Positions 7,132 to 16,631 of a DNA stretch of 64,000 nucleotides are shown here, one piece after another. The stretch is from Ruminococcus sp. NK3A76 (GTDB lineage Bacteria > Bacillota > Clostridia > Oscillospirales > Ruminococcaceae): NCBI RefSeq assembly GCF_000686125.1, contig NZ_JMMA01000002.1, positions 2,604,001 through 2,668,000 of the forward strand. Reading direction: 5' to 3'. Positions within the stretch are counted from its first letter, which is position 1. Each line of letters starts with the position of its first letter. Under the pieces are notes generated by a model that ran no database searches, was not told the origin of the DNA, and worked only from the letters and a program-made list of their open reading frames with translations. The translations under genes and the position numbers were made by a program.

Positions 7132-8528
7132 AGTGTGACCTCCTTAACATCTGCAAGTGTGAGCGTCATAAGCTGCTCGTCTGTCATATCCTTTACAGAA
7201 GCGAGCCTGTCGGCCTGGTTTGAGAGAGCCTTTTCAAAGAAATTCCTCGCATCACGGCCGTTTGCAAAATACTCAGGCTTATTGGCTATCCTCTCGTCAA
7301 AGAACTGCTCGACATACTCCAAAACGCCGTCGTCGGCCTTAAGCGAATACTGCTTAAGATAGAGCTCGAACATCTGCTTAAGCTCTGATGCGGTGTAGTC
7401 TGCAAACTCGATAAAGCGGTTGAAGCGTGAGCGCAGGCCGGGGTTGGAGCTTAAGAATTCCTCCATAAGGTCGGTATAGCCGGCGCAGATAACAACTATA
7501 TCTCCCCTGTTGTCCTCCATGAATTTGAGCAGGGTGTTGACGGCCTCGATGCCGTAGTCGTTCTGTCCTGTTTTATTGGTAAGAGCGTAGGCTTCGTCGA
7601 TAAACAGCACGCCGCCGAGTGCGCTCTCGCAGACCTCACGGGTCTTGATGGCGGTATGGCCTATATAGTTGCTGACAAGCCCTGAGCGGTCTACCTCGAC
7701 AAACACGTCTTCCCGGACTGCGCCGAGGCGGTGGTATATCTTTGCAAGAAGCCTTGCAACTGTCGTCTTGCCGGTGCCGGGGTTGCCGGTGAACACGAGG
7801 TGGAGCGACATCTCAGGCTGCTTGAAGCCCCTCTCCTCACGCAGCTTTCGCACCTTGATGAGGTTTGCAAGGCTGTAGACCTCCTGCTTTACGCTCATAA
7901 GACCGACGAGCTGATCGAGCTTTTCAAGAAGCTGCTCTAAAGTCAGCTCTTGCTCTTGCTTTTTCTTTTCTTCTGCTTTTATCTGCTTCTGAGCCGGTGC
8001 AGGGAGCGCCTTTTTAGCTGACGGCTTTTGTCTTAGACCGCCTGAGCTCTGAATCCCCTTGACATAGCTCTCGCCAAAAACACGGAGCCTGTAGACAAGG
8101 CGGCTTAGAAACTTTGTCTCTCTGTCGTCTGCCGTGCCGTCTGCCGCCATAAAGCCCACACCGAGGTCGTTAACAAAGGTGTTGAGCTTTTTATAGTCGG
8201 TATCGACCCCGTCTGACTGAGCGTCGATGAACACCTTGCATATCCTTTGCAGGCTGTCGGTCACAGAGTCGGGGGTTATCATCTTTTTAAGGCGCTCGAG
8301 CTCATAAGGGCTCTGCGTGAGCGTTATGCCGAGCGTCCGGCAGATAAAGTCGCTCTCGGGCTTTGTCATTCTGTCATCGAGTGTGCTGATACAGATGAGC
8401 ATCTTCATAAGAGAGATCTTGAAATACTCCTCTATAGTGCCCTTATCTTTTATCTCATACCCTGCCTTATCAAGTGCGGCGCACTGAGCTTTGAGCTCAT
8501 TATAGGCAGTCTTCAGATCAGCAGACAT
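7128..8528 (-). CDS. CbxX/CfqX-type AAA ATPase with TerB-like N-terminus
   Basis: 466 residues from ATG at 8528, preceded by GGAGG. Residues 1-160 are helical and acidic, with two motifs like TerB (KPESDFICRTLG and DDRETKFLSRLVY). A charged linker leads to an AAA domain: Walker A GNPGTGKTT (248-256), Walker B VLFIDEAY (307-314), arginine-finger region SRFNRFIEFAD. CbxX/SpoVK relatives remodel protein complexes such as Rubisco or act in sporulation. Lies between an unknown 104-aa protein and a HAD phosphatase in one operon; the client protein is unknown. Confidence 0.85.
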   Translation of the reverse strand: MSADLKTAYNELKAQCAALDKAGYEIKDKGTIEEYFKISLMKMLICISTLDDRMTKPESDFICRTLGITLTQSPYELERLKKMITPDSVTDSLQRICKVFIDAQSDGVDTDYKKLNTFVNDLGVGFMAADGTADDRETKFLSRLVYRLRVFGESYVKGIQSSGGLRQKPSAKKALPAPAQKQIKAEEKKKQEQELTLEQLLEKLDQLVGLMSVKQEVYSLANLIKVRKLREERGFKQPEMSLHLVFTGNPGTGKTTVARLLAKIYHRLGAVREDVFVEVDRSGLVSNYIGHTAIKTREVCESALGGVLFIDEAYALTNKTGQNDYGIEAVNTLLKFMEDNRGDIVVICAGYTDLMEEFLSSNPGLRSRFNRFIEFADYTASELKQMFELYLKQYSLKADDGVLEYVEQFFDERIANKPEYFANGRDARNFFEKALSNQADRLASVKDMTDEQLMTLTLADVKEVTL

Positions 8529-8541
8529 TTTTCTTCCTCCT

Positions 8542-8856
8542 TTATTCAAACAGCCCCGGTTCAAGCTGAGCCAGAGTGATATCAATTCTTTCGATATTTT
8601 CGACCACCTCGGGGTCATGGGCTATCCACGAGCCGAAAAGGACGGTATGCATTGCCCTGTACTCACTGCCCTGCCTGACCACCCAGCAGACCCGGAGCAT
8701 TTCGAGCGTGCCTTGTTCCTCGCTCTCGTGGCGGTCATTCGTCATGATATACGAGCCGTCATTTATAAAGCGGAAAAGCACTCTTGTATCAGGGCGTGGG
8801 GTGAAGCCTGCGGCCTCTGCCTCACTGTTATTTATAAAAACTGGCTTATCCGGCAT
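8542..8856 (-). CDS. Hypothetical protein, 104 aa, first gene of the AAA-HAD operon
   Basis: Good AAAGGAG before the ATG at 8856. Small soluble acidic protein, no membrane segment or signal; sequence runs NDGSYIMTNDRH and GSWIAHDPEVVENIERIDI. No family recognised. It ends 13 nt before the AAA ATPase gene, whose Shine-Dalgarno lies in the gap, so it is likely a partner or regulator of that ATPase. Confidence 0.7.
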   Translation of the reverse strand: MPDKPVFINNSEAEAAGFTPRPDTRVLFRFINDGSYIMTNDRHESEEQGTLEMLRVCWVVRQGSEYRAMHTVLFGSWIAHDPEVVENIERIDITLAQLEPGLFE

Positions 8857-8895
8857 ACGAACACTCCTTTACATCTGATGCACAGCTTGCTGCGG

Positions 8896-10011
8896 TCATT
8901 TAAAGTACATATACAGATTGCACTTTATCATGCCGTTATAGAGCTTGCGCTTTTTATCGGCTTTCTTGCCGAAGAACTTTTCAAACTCCTCGTGGGGGGT
9001 GATGATATAGCAGGGGCTGTCCTTATCGGGGGCAAGCTTATCGCCGAGGACTTTATAAAGCTCCTCTGCCTGTCTTATATCAAGAAGCCGCTCGCCGTAG
9101 GGCGGGTTACATATCGTCACAGCGCCACGCACGGGCTTTAAGTCTCTTATATCCTGCTCGGTGACTGACACCTTTGAGCCGACACCGGCTTTTTTGGCGT
9201 TCTCTATTGTCAGGTCAACTGCTGCCGTGTCGATATCAAAGCCGAGGGATCTGAATTCCTTCTCACGGTTTATAGCCTCGACCGCCGCTGCACGCTCTGC
9301 CTGCCAGAGCGAAGGGTCAGTCTGCTGCCACTTTTCAGCGGCGAAGCTGCGCCGAAGCCCCGGGGCGATGTTCAGTGCCTTATACGCACCCTCCACCACA
9401 AATGTGCCCGAGCCGCACATAGGGTCAAGCAGCTTATCATAGAGCCTTACCCTTGCAAGGTCGATGATACCGGCAGCAAGTGTTTCCTTGATAGGGGCGG
9501 CGTTGGAATTCTTTCTGTAGCCACGCTTATGCAGGCCTGCACCCGATGTATCGAGGCAGATGCTCACCTCGTCCTTTAAGATATTGAAGACTATCTGGTG
9601 TACAGCGCCAGTCTCCTCGAACCAGTCGGTATGATAGCTTGCCTTTAAGCACTCGACTGCGGCTTTTTTGATGATGCTCTGGCAGTCGGGGATACTGTGA
9701 AGCTGCGAGTTTATCGAATGTCCCTTGACCGGGAAAGCATCTTCCTTACCGATAAACTCAGCGAGCGGCAGCGCCTTGACATTATCAAAAAGCTCGGTAA
9801 AGCTGCGTGCCTTAAAGCTGCCGAGCTCTATGAGCACACGCTCGGCGGTATAAAGGTGCAGGTTTGCCCTTGCTATCATTTCCATACCGCCGGTGAAGGT
9901 CACACGGCCGTCGGTAGTGGTGACGTTCTGGCCGCCGATACGCTTTATCTCGCCTGAGAGCACGCTCTCAAGCCCGAAGATACACGGGGCGGATAGTTTT
10001 ATTTCGTTCAT
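8896..10011 (-). CDS. THUMP-domain rRNA N2-guanine methyltransferase (RlmL/YpsC-like)
   Basis: 371 residues. The N-terminal 160 residues form a ferredoxin-like/THUMP RNA-binding module; the Rossmann methyltransferase follows, with DPMCGSGTFVVEGAY (SAM loop) and the catalytic CNPPYGERL. Such enzymes methylate N2 of a guanine in 23S rRNA using SAM. Size fits the short Firmicutes YpsC type rather than the bifunctional E. coli RlmL. ATG at 10011 has GGAG upstream. A repeat cluster separates it from the PBP gene upstream. Confidence 0.9.
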   Translation of the reverse strand: MNEIKLSAPCIFGLESVLSGEIKRIGGQNVTTTDGRVTFTGGMEMIARANLHLYTAERVLIELGSFKARSFTELFDNVKALPLAEFIGKEDAFPVKGHSINSQLHSIPDCQSIIKKAAVECLKASYHTDWFEETGAVHQIVFNILKDEVSICLDTSGAGLHKRGYRKNSNAAPIKETLAAGIIDLARVRLYDKLLDPMCGSGTFVVEGAYKALNIAPGLRRSFAAEKWQQTDPSLWQAERAAAVEAINREKEFRSLGFDIDTAAVDLTIENAKKAGVGSKVSVTEQDIRDLKPVRGAVTICNPPYGERLLDIRQAEELYKVLGDKLAPDKDSPCYIITPHEEFEKFFGKKADKKRKLYNGMIKCNLYMYFK

Positions 10012-10049
10012 TATGTAGCTCCAATCTTTTCAATGCACAATGCTTTTGT

Positions 10050-10208
10050 CAGTTAACAGTTAACAGCTAACAGTTAACAGTTAAGGTGTCCGCCAAAGGC
10101 GGACGAATGCCCATATCGGGCGAGCCGTCTGCGGCGGCTATGCGGGGGGTATTGCGGTCGCCCCTGTGCCCCTTCGCAGGCGCACCTTAACTGTTAACTA
10201 TTAACTAA
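10050..10208. repeat. Mosaic intergenic repeat, copy 2
   Basis: Arranged as an overall inverted repeat: CAGTTAA heptamers and GGTGTCCGCC at the left, GGCGCACC and TTAACTG heptamers at the right. Inside are hairpin GTCCGCC/GGCGGAC and a variant palindrome GCCCATATCGGGC. Confidence 0.85.
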
Positions 10209-10211
10209 TAA

Positions 10212-10240
10212 ATATACCTCCGTAGCGAGCGGAGGTATAT
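10212..10240 (-). terminator. Terminator after the PBP gene
   Basis: ATATACCTCCG / CGGAGGTATAT, 11-bp stem and 7-nt loop, 11 bp downstream of the stop, followed by an AT-rich tract on the minus strand. Confidence 0.7.
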
Positions 10241-10251
10241 CCTTAGTCAAT

Positions 10252-12480
10252 TTAGTAGCCGATATTACAGTATTCAGGCATTGCGCTTTCCTTGTAGTAG
10301 CCGGTCTCGGTGTTCTTGCAGCCGCTGGTCGCAAGAAGGCCGGAATGCTTACAATACTTGGCCTCGACAACGCCCTCGGGTATCTCGAAGGTCTTATGGG
10401 GCTCATTCTCAGCGATATCGCCGAAGATGTTCTTCCAAAGCTGTGCCGAGTCGTAATAGTCGCCTGTGGGTATAGTACGCGGATTATCCGAATAGCCTAT
10501 CCATATACCGCTCACATAGTCAGGTGTACAGCCGACGAACAGGAGGTCCTTCCAGTCTTCAGATGTACCTGTCTTGCCGACGAGGTCTGTAGTCTGGAGC
10601 TTTGCAGCCGTACCTGTACCGCTGTTAACGACCTTCTGCATCATTCTGTTCATGACATATGCGCTCGAAGGGTCGATAGCCTGGGTATAAGAGTCGGAGT
10701 GCTCATAGATGACTGTGCCTTCCTTATCCTCGATAAGGGATATCCATGTCATCTCATACTTCTTGCCGCCGTTGCCGAATATCTGATATGCCTCAACAAG
10801 CTCAGTAAGGTGGAGACCGTTACTTGTTGCACCGATAGAAAGAGGTGCGTAGTCGGCATCGTCGAGGGTAAGTGTCGTGATATCGAGCTTCTGCTGTAAG
10901 AAGTTATAGGAATAGGTCGGTGTCAGCATTTTCACGAGCTGAGCAGAGGCCGTATTCGTCGAGTTCTGGAGCATTGTCCACAAGGGGAAGTTCTGATACG
11001 TCCAGTTCTCCATTTTTGATTCTGAGTAGTTTACAGGCCATTTCTTGGTCTCGGTATCGCTTATCTTTATTTCGATAGGCTCGTCCTTAAGTATAGACGA
11101 ATAGTACACAAGACCCTGGTCGATAGCCGGGCCGTAGGCTGCTATCGGCTTGATAGTCGAACCGGGCGACACCTCACCGCTTGATGCGATAGAGTAAACT
11201 CTGCTGCCCTTTTTCTTCTTACGGCTGCCGACGACAGCTTTTATCTGGCCGTAGTAGTCACAGCAGACGAATGCACTCTCGAGCTTATCCTTTTCAAGAG
11301 GATAGGTCTGGAAATTCTCCTTGGTGCGCATTGCCTTCTCGAGCTTTTTCTGCATATCTATATCAACTGTCGTATAGACAGTATAGCCGCCCGAGTAGAG
11401 CTTCTCGCTCGCCTCTGCTGCTGTGATACCGTAGTAATCCATAAGTATCTCTACAGTCTGGTTGATAGCATCGTCCATAAACCAGGAAGTATCGCCCTGA
11501 TCCTTAGTCTCGTCCTCGAACTTGGTAACACTCGAATAGGTGATATCACCTGTTGTTTTGAGGTTATCGAGGTCTTCAAGAGCCTTTTCCCAGTCATCTG
11601 AGGATATCATACCGACATCGTTCATTTTTCTTAGAACATACTGAGCTCTTTCCTTATTGTGATCTCTGTCCTCTATCGGGTTTATCTCAGCAGGCGCCTT
11701 TATCATTGCGGCTATTGATGCGCACTCAGCGAGGTTGAGCTGAGAAACGTCCTTACCGAAGTAGTAGTTAGCTGCCGCCTGAACGCCCTTGATATCATAT
11801 TCATACGTCGCAAAGGAGATGATGTTGAGGTAGCATTCAAGGATATCCTCCTTGGAGTATGTTCTCTCAACGTTCATAGCACGGAATATCTCTCGTATCT
11901 TTCTTTCTGCACCCTCTGTGCCGTCTCTTGCGTCATCGCCGGTAACGTTCTTGATAGTCTGCTGAGTTATCGTCGAACCACCGGATTTCGCATCATAGAT
12001 AGGAACGAAGACGTTGACGAAGGAAGCGAGTGTACGCTTGAAATCAACACCGTCGTGCGAGAGGAATCTCTCGTCCTCGGCAGCAACGACTGCGTTGGAG
12101 AGGTTCAGGGGTATACTCTGATAATCCGTCCAGACTGCGTGCTGGTTGGAGTTTTTCAGCGCATAGTAGAGCAGATACTCGTCGCCCTTTTTAGTATCCT
12201 CGTCATAGTCGGGGTTTTCATACAGAAAGCGTGAGGTATAGCTTGCAGTGATATTTTCAAGGCTTACGGTAGTTGTGGTATCTGCGTAGTTGAGCACATA
12301 TATCGTCAGGGCTGTAGCGAATATCGACCCTGTGATAACGAGCACAAGTATAACAGACAGCAAAAACGTACCCAGCACCTTCATAAAGCCTGCAAATACC
12401 TTAAAGCCCGTACTTTTATGCTTTTTATGCGAGCGTTTTTTCTTTTTTGCCGTGCTTGCTTTTGTTCTGTTTTCACTCAT
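10252..12480 (-). CDS. Class A penicillin-binding protein (PBP1A)
   Basis: 742 residues from ATG at 12480 with AAAGGA upstream; the longer frame needs TTG. A basic Lys-rich tail, one membrane helix (36-62), a GT51 glycosyltransferase domain (EDERFLSHDGVDFKR, GGSTITQQTIKN) and a transpeptidase domain with SPGSTIKP (active Ser), STNTAS (SxN) and KTGTSED (KTG). It polymerises lipid II and cross-links the stem peptides. Flanked by its own terminator and a weak one from the upstream gene, so probably a single-gene transcript. Confidence 0.95.
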   Translation of the reverse strand: MSENRTKASTAKKKKRSHKKHKSTGFKVFAGFMKVLGTFLLSVILVLVITGSIFATALTIYVLNYADTTTTVSLENITASYTSRFLYENPDYDEDTKKGDEYLLYYALKNSNQHAVWTDYQSIPLNLSNAVVAAEDERFLSHDGVDFKRTLASFVNVFVPIYDAKSGGSTITQQTIKNVTGDDARDGTEGAERKIREIFRAMNVERTYSKEDILECYLNIISFATYEYDIKGVQAAANYYFGKDVSQLNLAECASIAAMIKAPAEINPIEDRDHNKERAQYVLRKMNDVGMISSDDWEKALEDLDNLKTTGDITYSSVTKFEDETKDQGDTSWFMDDAINQTVEILMDYYGITAAEASEKLYSGGYTVYTTVDIDMQKKLEKAMRTKENFQTYPLEKDKLESAFVCCDYYGQIKAVVGSRKKKKGSRVYSIASSGEVSPGSTIKPIAAYGPAIDQGLVYYSSILKDEPIEIKISDTETKKWPVNYSESKMENWTYQNFPLWTMLQNSTNTASAQLVKMLTPTYSYNFLQQKLDITTLTLDDADYAPLSIGATSNGLHLTELVEAYQIFGNGGKKYEMTWISLIEDKEGTVIYEHSDSYTQAIDPSSAYVMNRMMQKVVNSGTGTAAKLQTTDLVGKTGTSEDWKDLLFVGCTPDYVSGIWIGYSDNPRTIPTGDYYDSAQLWKNIFGDIAENEPHKTFEIPEGVVEAKYCKHSGLLATSGCKNTETGYYKESAMPEYCNIGY

Positions 12481-12530
12481 AATTTTTAGTCCTTTATAAA
12501 ACCAAAATAAAGTTATCTGTCTTTTCAATA

Positions 12531-12552
12531 TAAACGGGGACGATCTCTCGCC
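12531..12552 (-). terminator. Weak terminator after ispH-rpsA
   Basis: CGGGG/CCCCG hairpin with a 12-nt loop and T-rich tail (TTTATATT) on the minus strand, between the two genes. Confidence 0.45.
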
Positions 12553-12622
12553 CCCGAAAAATCATACCAATCTACAATGTTTACGTTGCTTTAAGATCAG
12601 TAAACCGGTATTACCTTAAGCA

Positions 12623-14605
12623 TTAAGCTTCTTCGTTTGCAGCTTCCTCTGCTGCTTCTGTTTCTTCCTCTTCGTCCTCGGGGAGAAGCGCACGGATAGA
12701 GAGGCTTATTCTCTTCTGCTCATCGTTTATCTCGATGATCTTAGCCTCGACCTCATCGCCGACCTTAAGGATATCGCCCACGCTGTCAACTCTCTTGTTA
12801 GCGATCTGGGAGATATGTATAAGACCGTCAACGCCCTCGATGATCTGTGCGAATGCACCGAAAGATGTGATAGATACGATCTTAGCGTTTACTGTCTGGC
12901 CTACCTCATACTGAGACTTGAAGAGACCCCACGGATTCTCGCTGTCCTTCTTCATAGAGAGGGACACCTTGCCGGCTTCCTTATCTATATCCTTGATAGT
13001 TACCTCTACCTTATCGCCTACAGCAACAACGTCAGAGGGGTGCTTGATCCTCTTCCATGTGAGGTCAGCTCTTCTTACGAGGCCGTCAACACCGCCGAGG
13101 TCTACGAACACGCCGTAATCTGTGATGCTCTTTACCTCACCTGTAACTGTCTGGCCAACCTCAGCGTTCTCAAAGAATGCTGCCTGAGCTGCTGCTCTCT
13201 TCTCCTTAAGGAGAGCTCTGATAGAGCCTACTGCTCTCTGCTTGCCCTCGTTTACCTCAAGGATCTTGAAGTCTACTGTCTTCTTAAGGAGCTCGTTAAG
13301 GTCATCGTCTCTTCTTGCAGTTGCCTGGGAAGCAGGGATAAACACCTTAACGCCGCCTGCTGTTACGAGCACGCCGCCCTTTACAACGTTTGTTACAACG
13401 CCTGTAAGTGCTGCATCTGTCTCCTTAGCCTCGATGATCTTCTCGAAGCCCTTAGCTGCGTCTACCTTCTTCTTGGAAAGAGTTACGATACCGTCTGTAT
13501 CGCTTGTCTTCATAACGATAAGATCAACTGTATCGCCGGGCTTTACTACATCCTCAGGCTTGAGTGTCGGGTCATCTGTAAGCTCATTTGCCGGGATATA
13601 GCCTGTATGCTTTGTGCCTATATCAACTTTTACTTCACCGTTCTGGTCGATGCCGATGATATAGCCTTCCACCCTTTGCCCTACATGTATTTTTTTGAGA
13701 GTTTTCTCTAACTCCTCCTCAAAGTTAAATACTTCCTCTTCAGTAGTTTTTGTCATTTCACTCATGGTTTGTTGTACCTCCTTGATTATATAAGCCGGTG
13801 TCGATGCGCCGGCGGAAATCCCGATATATTCTGCGCCTGCGAAGTCGCCCTCATCAAGCTCTGCCGCTGTCTCTACGAGCACTGTCTTGCAATACTCGCC
13901 ACAGACGTCGCACAGCTTAAGGGTATTGGAGCTATGCCTGCCCCCGACTATTATCATCACGTCGGACTTTTTTGCAAGCTCTCTTGCCTCCTGCTGTCTT
14001 GCGGCGGTGGCGTTGCATATAGTATCACATATCTGCGCATTTGGCACAAGCTCCCTCGCCCTTTTCTCGCAGCTCTCAAATATCTCCTTATTAAAGGTCG
14101 TCTGAGAGACGATAAGCAGAGGCTTATCCGCAATGGCGGCTGACTTAAGGACGCATTCAAGCTCCCCCTCATTCTTGAAGGTATACACATCGCCCTCACA
14201 GTGGCCCATGATACCCTCTACCTCGGGGTGCGCAGGGTCGCCTGCTATGAGAACAGCGCCGCCCTTTTTGGAGTGGCTGCTCACGAGCTTATGTATACGG
14301 GAAACGAACGGGCAGGTAGCGTCAACTATCTCAGCGCCGGCCTTTTCAAGCTCATCATAGGCCTTTCTGCCGACACCGTGAGAACGGATAACGACAGTCT
14401 GCCCCTTCTGAGCCTGTGTGATATCTATAGCCTTGACACCCTTTTGCTCAAGATCGGCGACGACGTTGGGGTTATGGATTATAGGCCCCAGTGTCGCAAC
14501 ATTATGTCGGCTATTTAATTTATTATACACTATTTTGACCGCATTGTCTACACCAAAACAAAAACCTGCGGTTTTTGCAACAGAAATTTTACACTTCGTT
14601 AACAT
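12623..14605 (-). CDS. ispH: Fused HMB-PP reductase and ribosomal protein S1
   Basis: 660 residues. Residues 1-280 are IspH, the last step of the MEP isoprenoid pathway, with the three [4Fe-4S] cysteines in GFCFGV, DATCPFV and CDTICNAT and the HPEVEGIMG motif. Residues 300-640 hold four S1 RNA-binding repeats (for example VGQTVTGEVKSITDYGVFVD), followed by an acidic tail. This fusion is known in clostridia. It overlaps the cmk-plsC gene by 17 bp, as in the usual cmk-ispH-rpsA order. Terpenoid precursor supply and translation initiation are thus tied to one polypeptide. Confidence 0.95.
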   Translation of the reverse strand: MLTKCKISVAKTAGFCFGVDNAVKIVYNKLNSRHNVATLGPIIHNPNVVADLEQKGVKAIDITQAQKGQTVVIRSHGVGRKAYDELEKAGAEIVDATCPFVSRIHKLVSSHSKKGGAVLIAGDPAHPEVEGIMGHCEGDVYTFKNEGELECVLKSAAIADKPLLIVSQTTFNKEIFESCEKRARELVPNAQICDTICNATAARQQEARELAKKSDVMIIVGGRHSSNTLKLCDVCGEYCKTVLVETAAELDEGDFAGAEYIGISAGASTPAYIIKEVQQTMSEMTKTTEEEVFNFEEELEKTLKKIHVGQRVEGYIIGIDQNGEVKVDIGTKHTGYIPANELTDDPTLKPEDVVKPGDTVDLIVMKTSDTDGIVTLSKKKVDAAKGFEKIIEAKETDAALTGVVTNVVKGGVLVTAGGVKVFIPASQATARRDDDLNELLKKTVDFKILEVNEGKQRAVGSIRALLKEKRAAAQAAFFENAEVGQTVTGEVKSITDYGVFVDLGGVDGLVRRADLTWKRIKHPSDVVAVGDKVEVTIKDIDKEAGKVSLSMKKDSENPWGLFKSQYEVGQTVNAKIVSITSFGAFAQIIEGVDGLIHISQIANKRVDSVGDILKVGDEVEAKIIEINDEQKRISLSIRALLPEDEEEETEAAEEAANEEA

Positions 14606-15938
14606 CTTTCTCTACCAATCCGGTTATATCTTCCATTATTCTGAGCTTGAGCTTCTTTAAAGAGCGTGGGTCGGTACCCTTAACGCCTATCTCGGCAGGG
14701 GTAAGGGGCTTACCGTAGCGCACTGTCACCTTTTTTCTGAAAGCGAGTTTACCCTCAAAAACTATACCCACAGGCACGATTTTCGTCTGAGCGACAGCAG
14801 CCACAAGAGCGACGCCCGTCTTACCGGGGCCTACCTTACCGTCCTTAGAGCGTGTGCCCTCGGGGAAGATAACGAGGTTACGTCCCTTTTCGAGCTTTTC
14901 TATTGATGTATCTATGACAGCCGTATCGCCCTTGCCTCTTGATACAGGGAAAGCGCCGAAGAACTTTATAAGCCCGGTAAAGAAGATATTATGCTTGAAA
15001 AGCTCCTCCTTTGCCATATAGGATATCGGCACACGGGTATGGAGAGCAATGAACACGGGGTCCTGATAGCTGCGGTGGTTTGATGCAAAGACATTGCCGC
15101 CGTCTTTAGGGACATTCTCGGTACCCTCGAATGAGATATCGTAAAACAGGTGATAAAGCCCGAGCACGATAAATCTTAAGAAAGTATAGAGAAACATCTT
15201 TATATGGGTGAGCCTGTGCGTCTTGGTTATAGGGCGGACAGGCATCAGCTCTCTTACCCTACGCTCTTTTTTTTTACCTGTTTTTTCGGTGATGACCTTT
15301 ACTATCTCCTCGGCAGTCTCCTCTAATGTGAGTGCTGACGAATCGACGAGCACGGCATCCTCAGCCTGCTTAAGCGGTGCGATATCTCTATGGGTATCGT
15401 TATAGTCACGCTGGTTTATATCAGCGAGCACCTCCTCATAGGTCGAGGGGTCGCCTTTTTCCTGGAGCTCTTTAAAGCGTCTGTTTGCTCTCTCCTCGGC
15501 AGAGGCGGTGAGGAATATCTTGACCTGAGCATCAGGCAGCACGACTGTGCCTATATCACGGCCGTCCATGATGATATCGTTCTTTGCGGCGATATCCTTT
15601 TGCAATCCGAGCAGGAAAGCCCTTACCTCGGGAATAGCCGACACCTTTGAAGCGCCCATAGATATCTCAGGCGTTCTGATAAGGTCGGATACATTCTCGC
15701 CGTTTAGGAACACCTGCTGGGTGCCTTCATTTTTAAGCTCTATATTTATCTCAGGCAGAGCCGCCTTCACAGCCTCGCTGTCGTCGGGGCTTATACCCTT
15801 ACCGATAACGTAGTATGCGATAGTACGGTACATAGCGCCCGTATCTACATACACAAAGCCGAGCCTTGCTGCCGCCATTTTAGCGATAGTCGATTTTCCT
15901 GCCCCCGAAGGGCCGTCAAGTGCAACGTTGATACTCAT
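14589..15938 (-). CDS. cmk: Fused cytidylate kinase and 1-acylglycerol-3-phosphate acyltransferase
   Basis: 449 residues. Residues 1-220 are (d)CMP kinase: P-loop DGPSGAGKST, DTGAMYR, and the MDGRDIGTVV motif. After a short basic linker (about 220-235) and a hydrophobic stretch comes a PlsC acyltransferase with NHRSYQDP (HX4D) and FPEGTRSKDG. The two halves make CDP/dCDP and phosphatidic acid respectively; both feed phospholipid synthesis, since CTP is needed for CDP-diacylglycerol. Whether the protein stays fused in vivo is not known. GGAGG precedes ATG at 15938. Confidence 0.92.
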   Translation of the reverse strand: MSINVALDGPSGAGKSTIAKMAAARLGFVYVDTGAMYRTIAYYVIGKGISPDDSEAVKAALPEINIELKNEGTQQVFLNGENVSDLIRTPEISMGASKVSAIPEVRAFLLGLQKDIAAKNDIIMDGRDIGTVVLPDAQVKIFLTASAEERANRRFKELQEKGDPSTYEEVLADINQRDYNDTHRDIAPLKQAEDAVLVDSSALTLEETAEEIVKVITEKTGKKKERRVRELMPVRPITKTHRLTHIKMFLYTFLRFIVLGLYHLFYDISFEGTENVPKDGGNVFASNHRSYQDPVFIALHTRVPISYMAKEELFKHNIFFTGLIKFFGAFPVSRGKGDTAVIDTSIEKLEKGRNLVIFPEGTRSKDGKVGPGKTGVALVAAVAQTKIVPVGIVFEGKLAFRKKVTVRYGKPLTPAEIGVKGTDPRSLKKLKLRIMEDITGLVEKDVNEV

Positions 15939-15957
15939 AGTTTATCCTCCTCTTTTT

Positions 15958-16120
15958 ATAATGCAAAATGCATAATGCATAATGCATAATTGTGGTATCG
16001 GCGCTAAGCGCCGATGATATGGCCATTCGGCCGGCTGCCTTCGGCAGCGATCAATAATTAACAGTGTATGAATGCTGCAAGACCGAAGGGGTATCTGTGC
16101 GGTCTTGCAGCACTCCTTCA
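15958..16120. repeat. Mosaic intergenic repeat, copy 3
   Basis: ATGCATA octamers, hairpin ATCGGCG/CGCCGAT, palindrome GGCCATTCGGCC and a GGCTGCCTTCGGCAGC hairpin. From about 16073 a strong stem TGCTGCAAGACCG/CGGTCTTGCAGCA follows; related sequence recurs near 25230-25345. Confidence 0.85.
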
Positions 16121-16133
16121 TTGCGCATTGAAT

Positions 16134-16631
16134 CTACTCATTCTCGTCGTAGTTTATCGTATTATCCGGGTTATCCTCTTTATTGCTCAGGTATTCATCA
16201 AGCCTTTCGGAGTCGCCCATAGGCATTATCAGATTAGCACTTATAGACATTGCCACCGAGCGCAGCTTTACGCCCTCGACGACCTTTTTGGTAAGCTCGC
16301 TCTGCTTGCCGGGCTCGACGATGCTTTTTATCCGGTTTCTCTTGACAACGACCTCGTATGTCTCGCCCTCACGGAACTTCTTATACATCGAAAGCGAGCA
16401 GTAGAGCGACCTTGATTTTTTCTTCATGCCCATGCGCACGTCCACGATATACTCCTTGCAGCTTGTCGCCTCGGGGCGTGTATTATGCTTGCTCGCACGG
16501 TGTTTAAGGCGCTTATTAACGATAGTTATCTTGCGGTTGCCGTCAACGAAGAACAGCAGAATGAAGTTTATGAACATCCCCCCGGGGAGCCAGAAAACAA
16601 CAAAGGTACGAACTGCCCTGATCTTATTCAT
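16134..16631 (-). CDS. Hypothetical membrane-anchored protein, 165 aa
   Basis: One hydrophobic N-terminal segment (about 8-28, FVVFWLPGGMFINFILLFF), then a soluble domain with several basic patches and an acidic C-terminus. No family recognised. Its ATG overlaps the stop of the flavoprotein gene by 4 bp (ATGA), so it is the last gene of the rpiR-like/baiN-like operon. Confidence 0.7.
   Translation of the reverse strand: MNKIRAVRTFVVFWLPGGMFINFILLFFVDGNRKITIVNKRLKHRASKHNTRPEATSCKEYIVDVRMGMKKKSRSLYCSLSMYKKFREGETYEVVVKRNRIKSIVEPGKQSELTKKVVEGVKLRSVAMSISANLIMPMGDSERLDEYLSNKEDNPDNTINYDENE

Noticed and set aside
12815-13711. 298-codon open frame on the plus strand
   Set aside because: Fully antisense to the ispH-rpsA fusion, whose motifs are unmistakable; Leu/Cys/Tyr-rich composition typical of a shadow frame.
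16073-16112. Intrinsic terminator for the 165-aa gene
   Set aside because: The stem is strong but there is no T-run on either strand, and related sequence recurs at 25225-25345, so it is treated as a repeat module.
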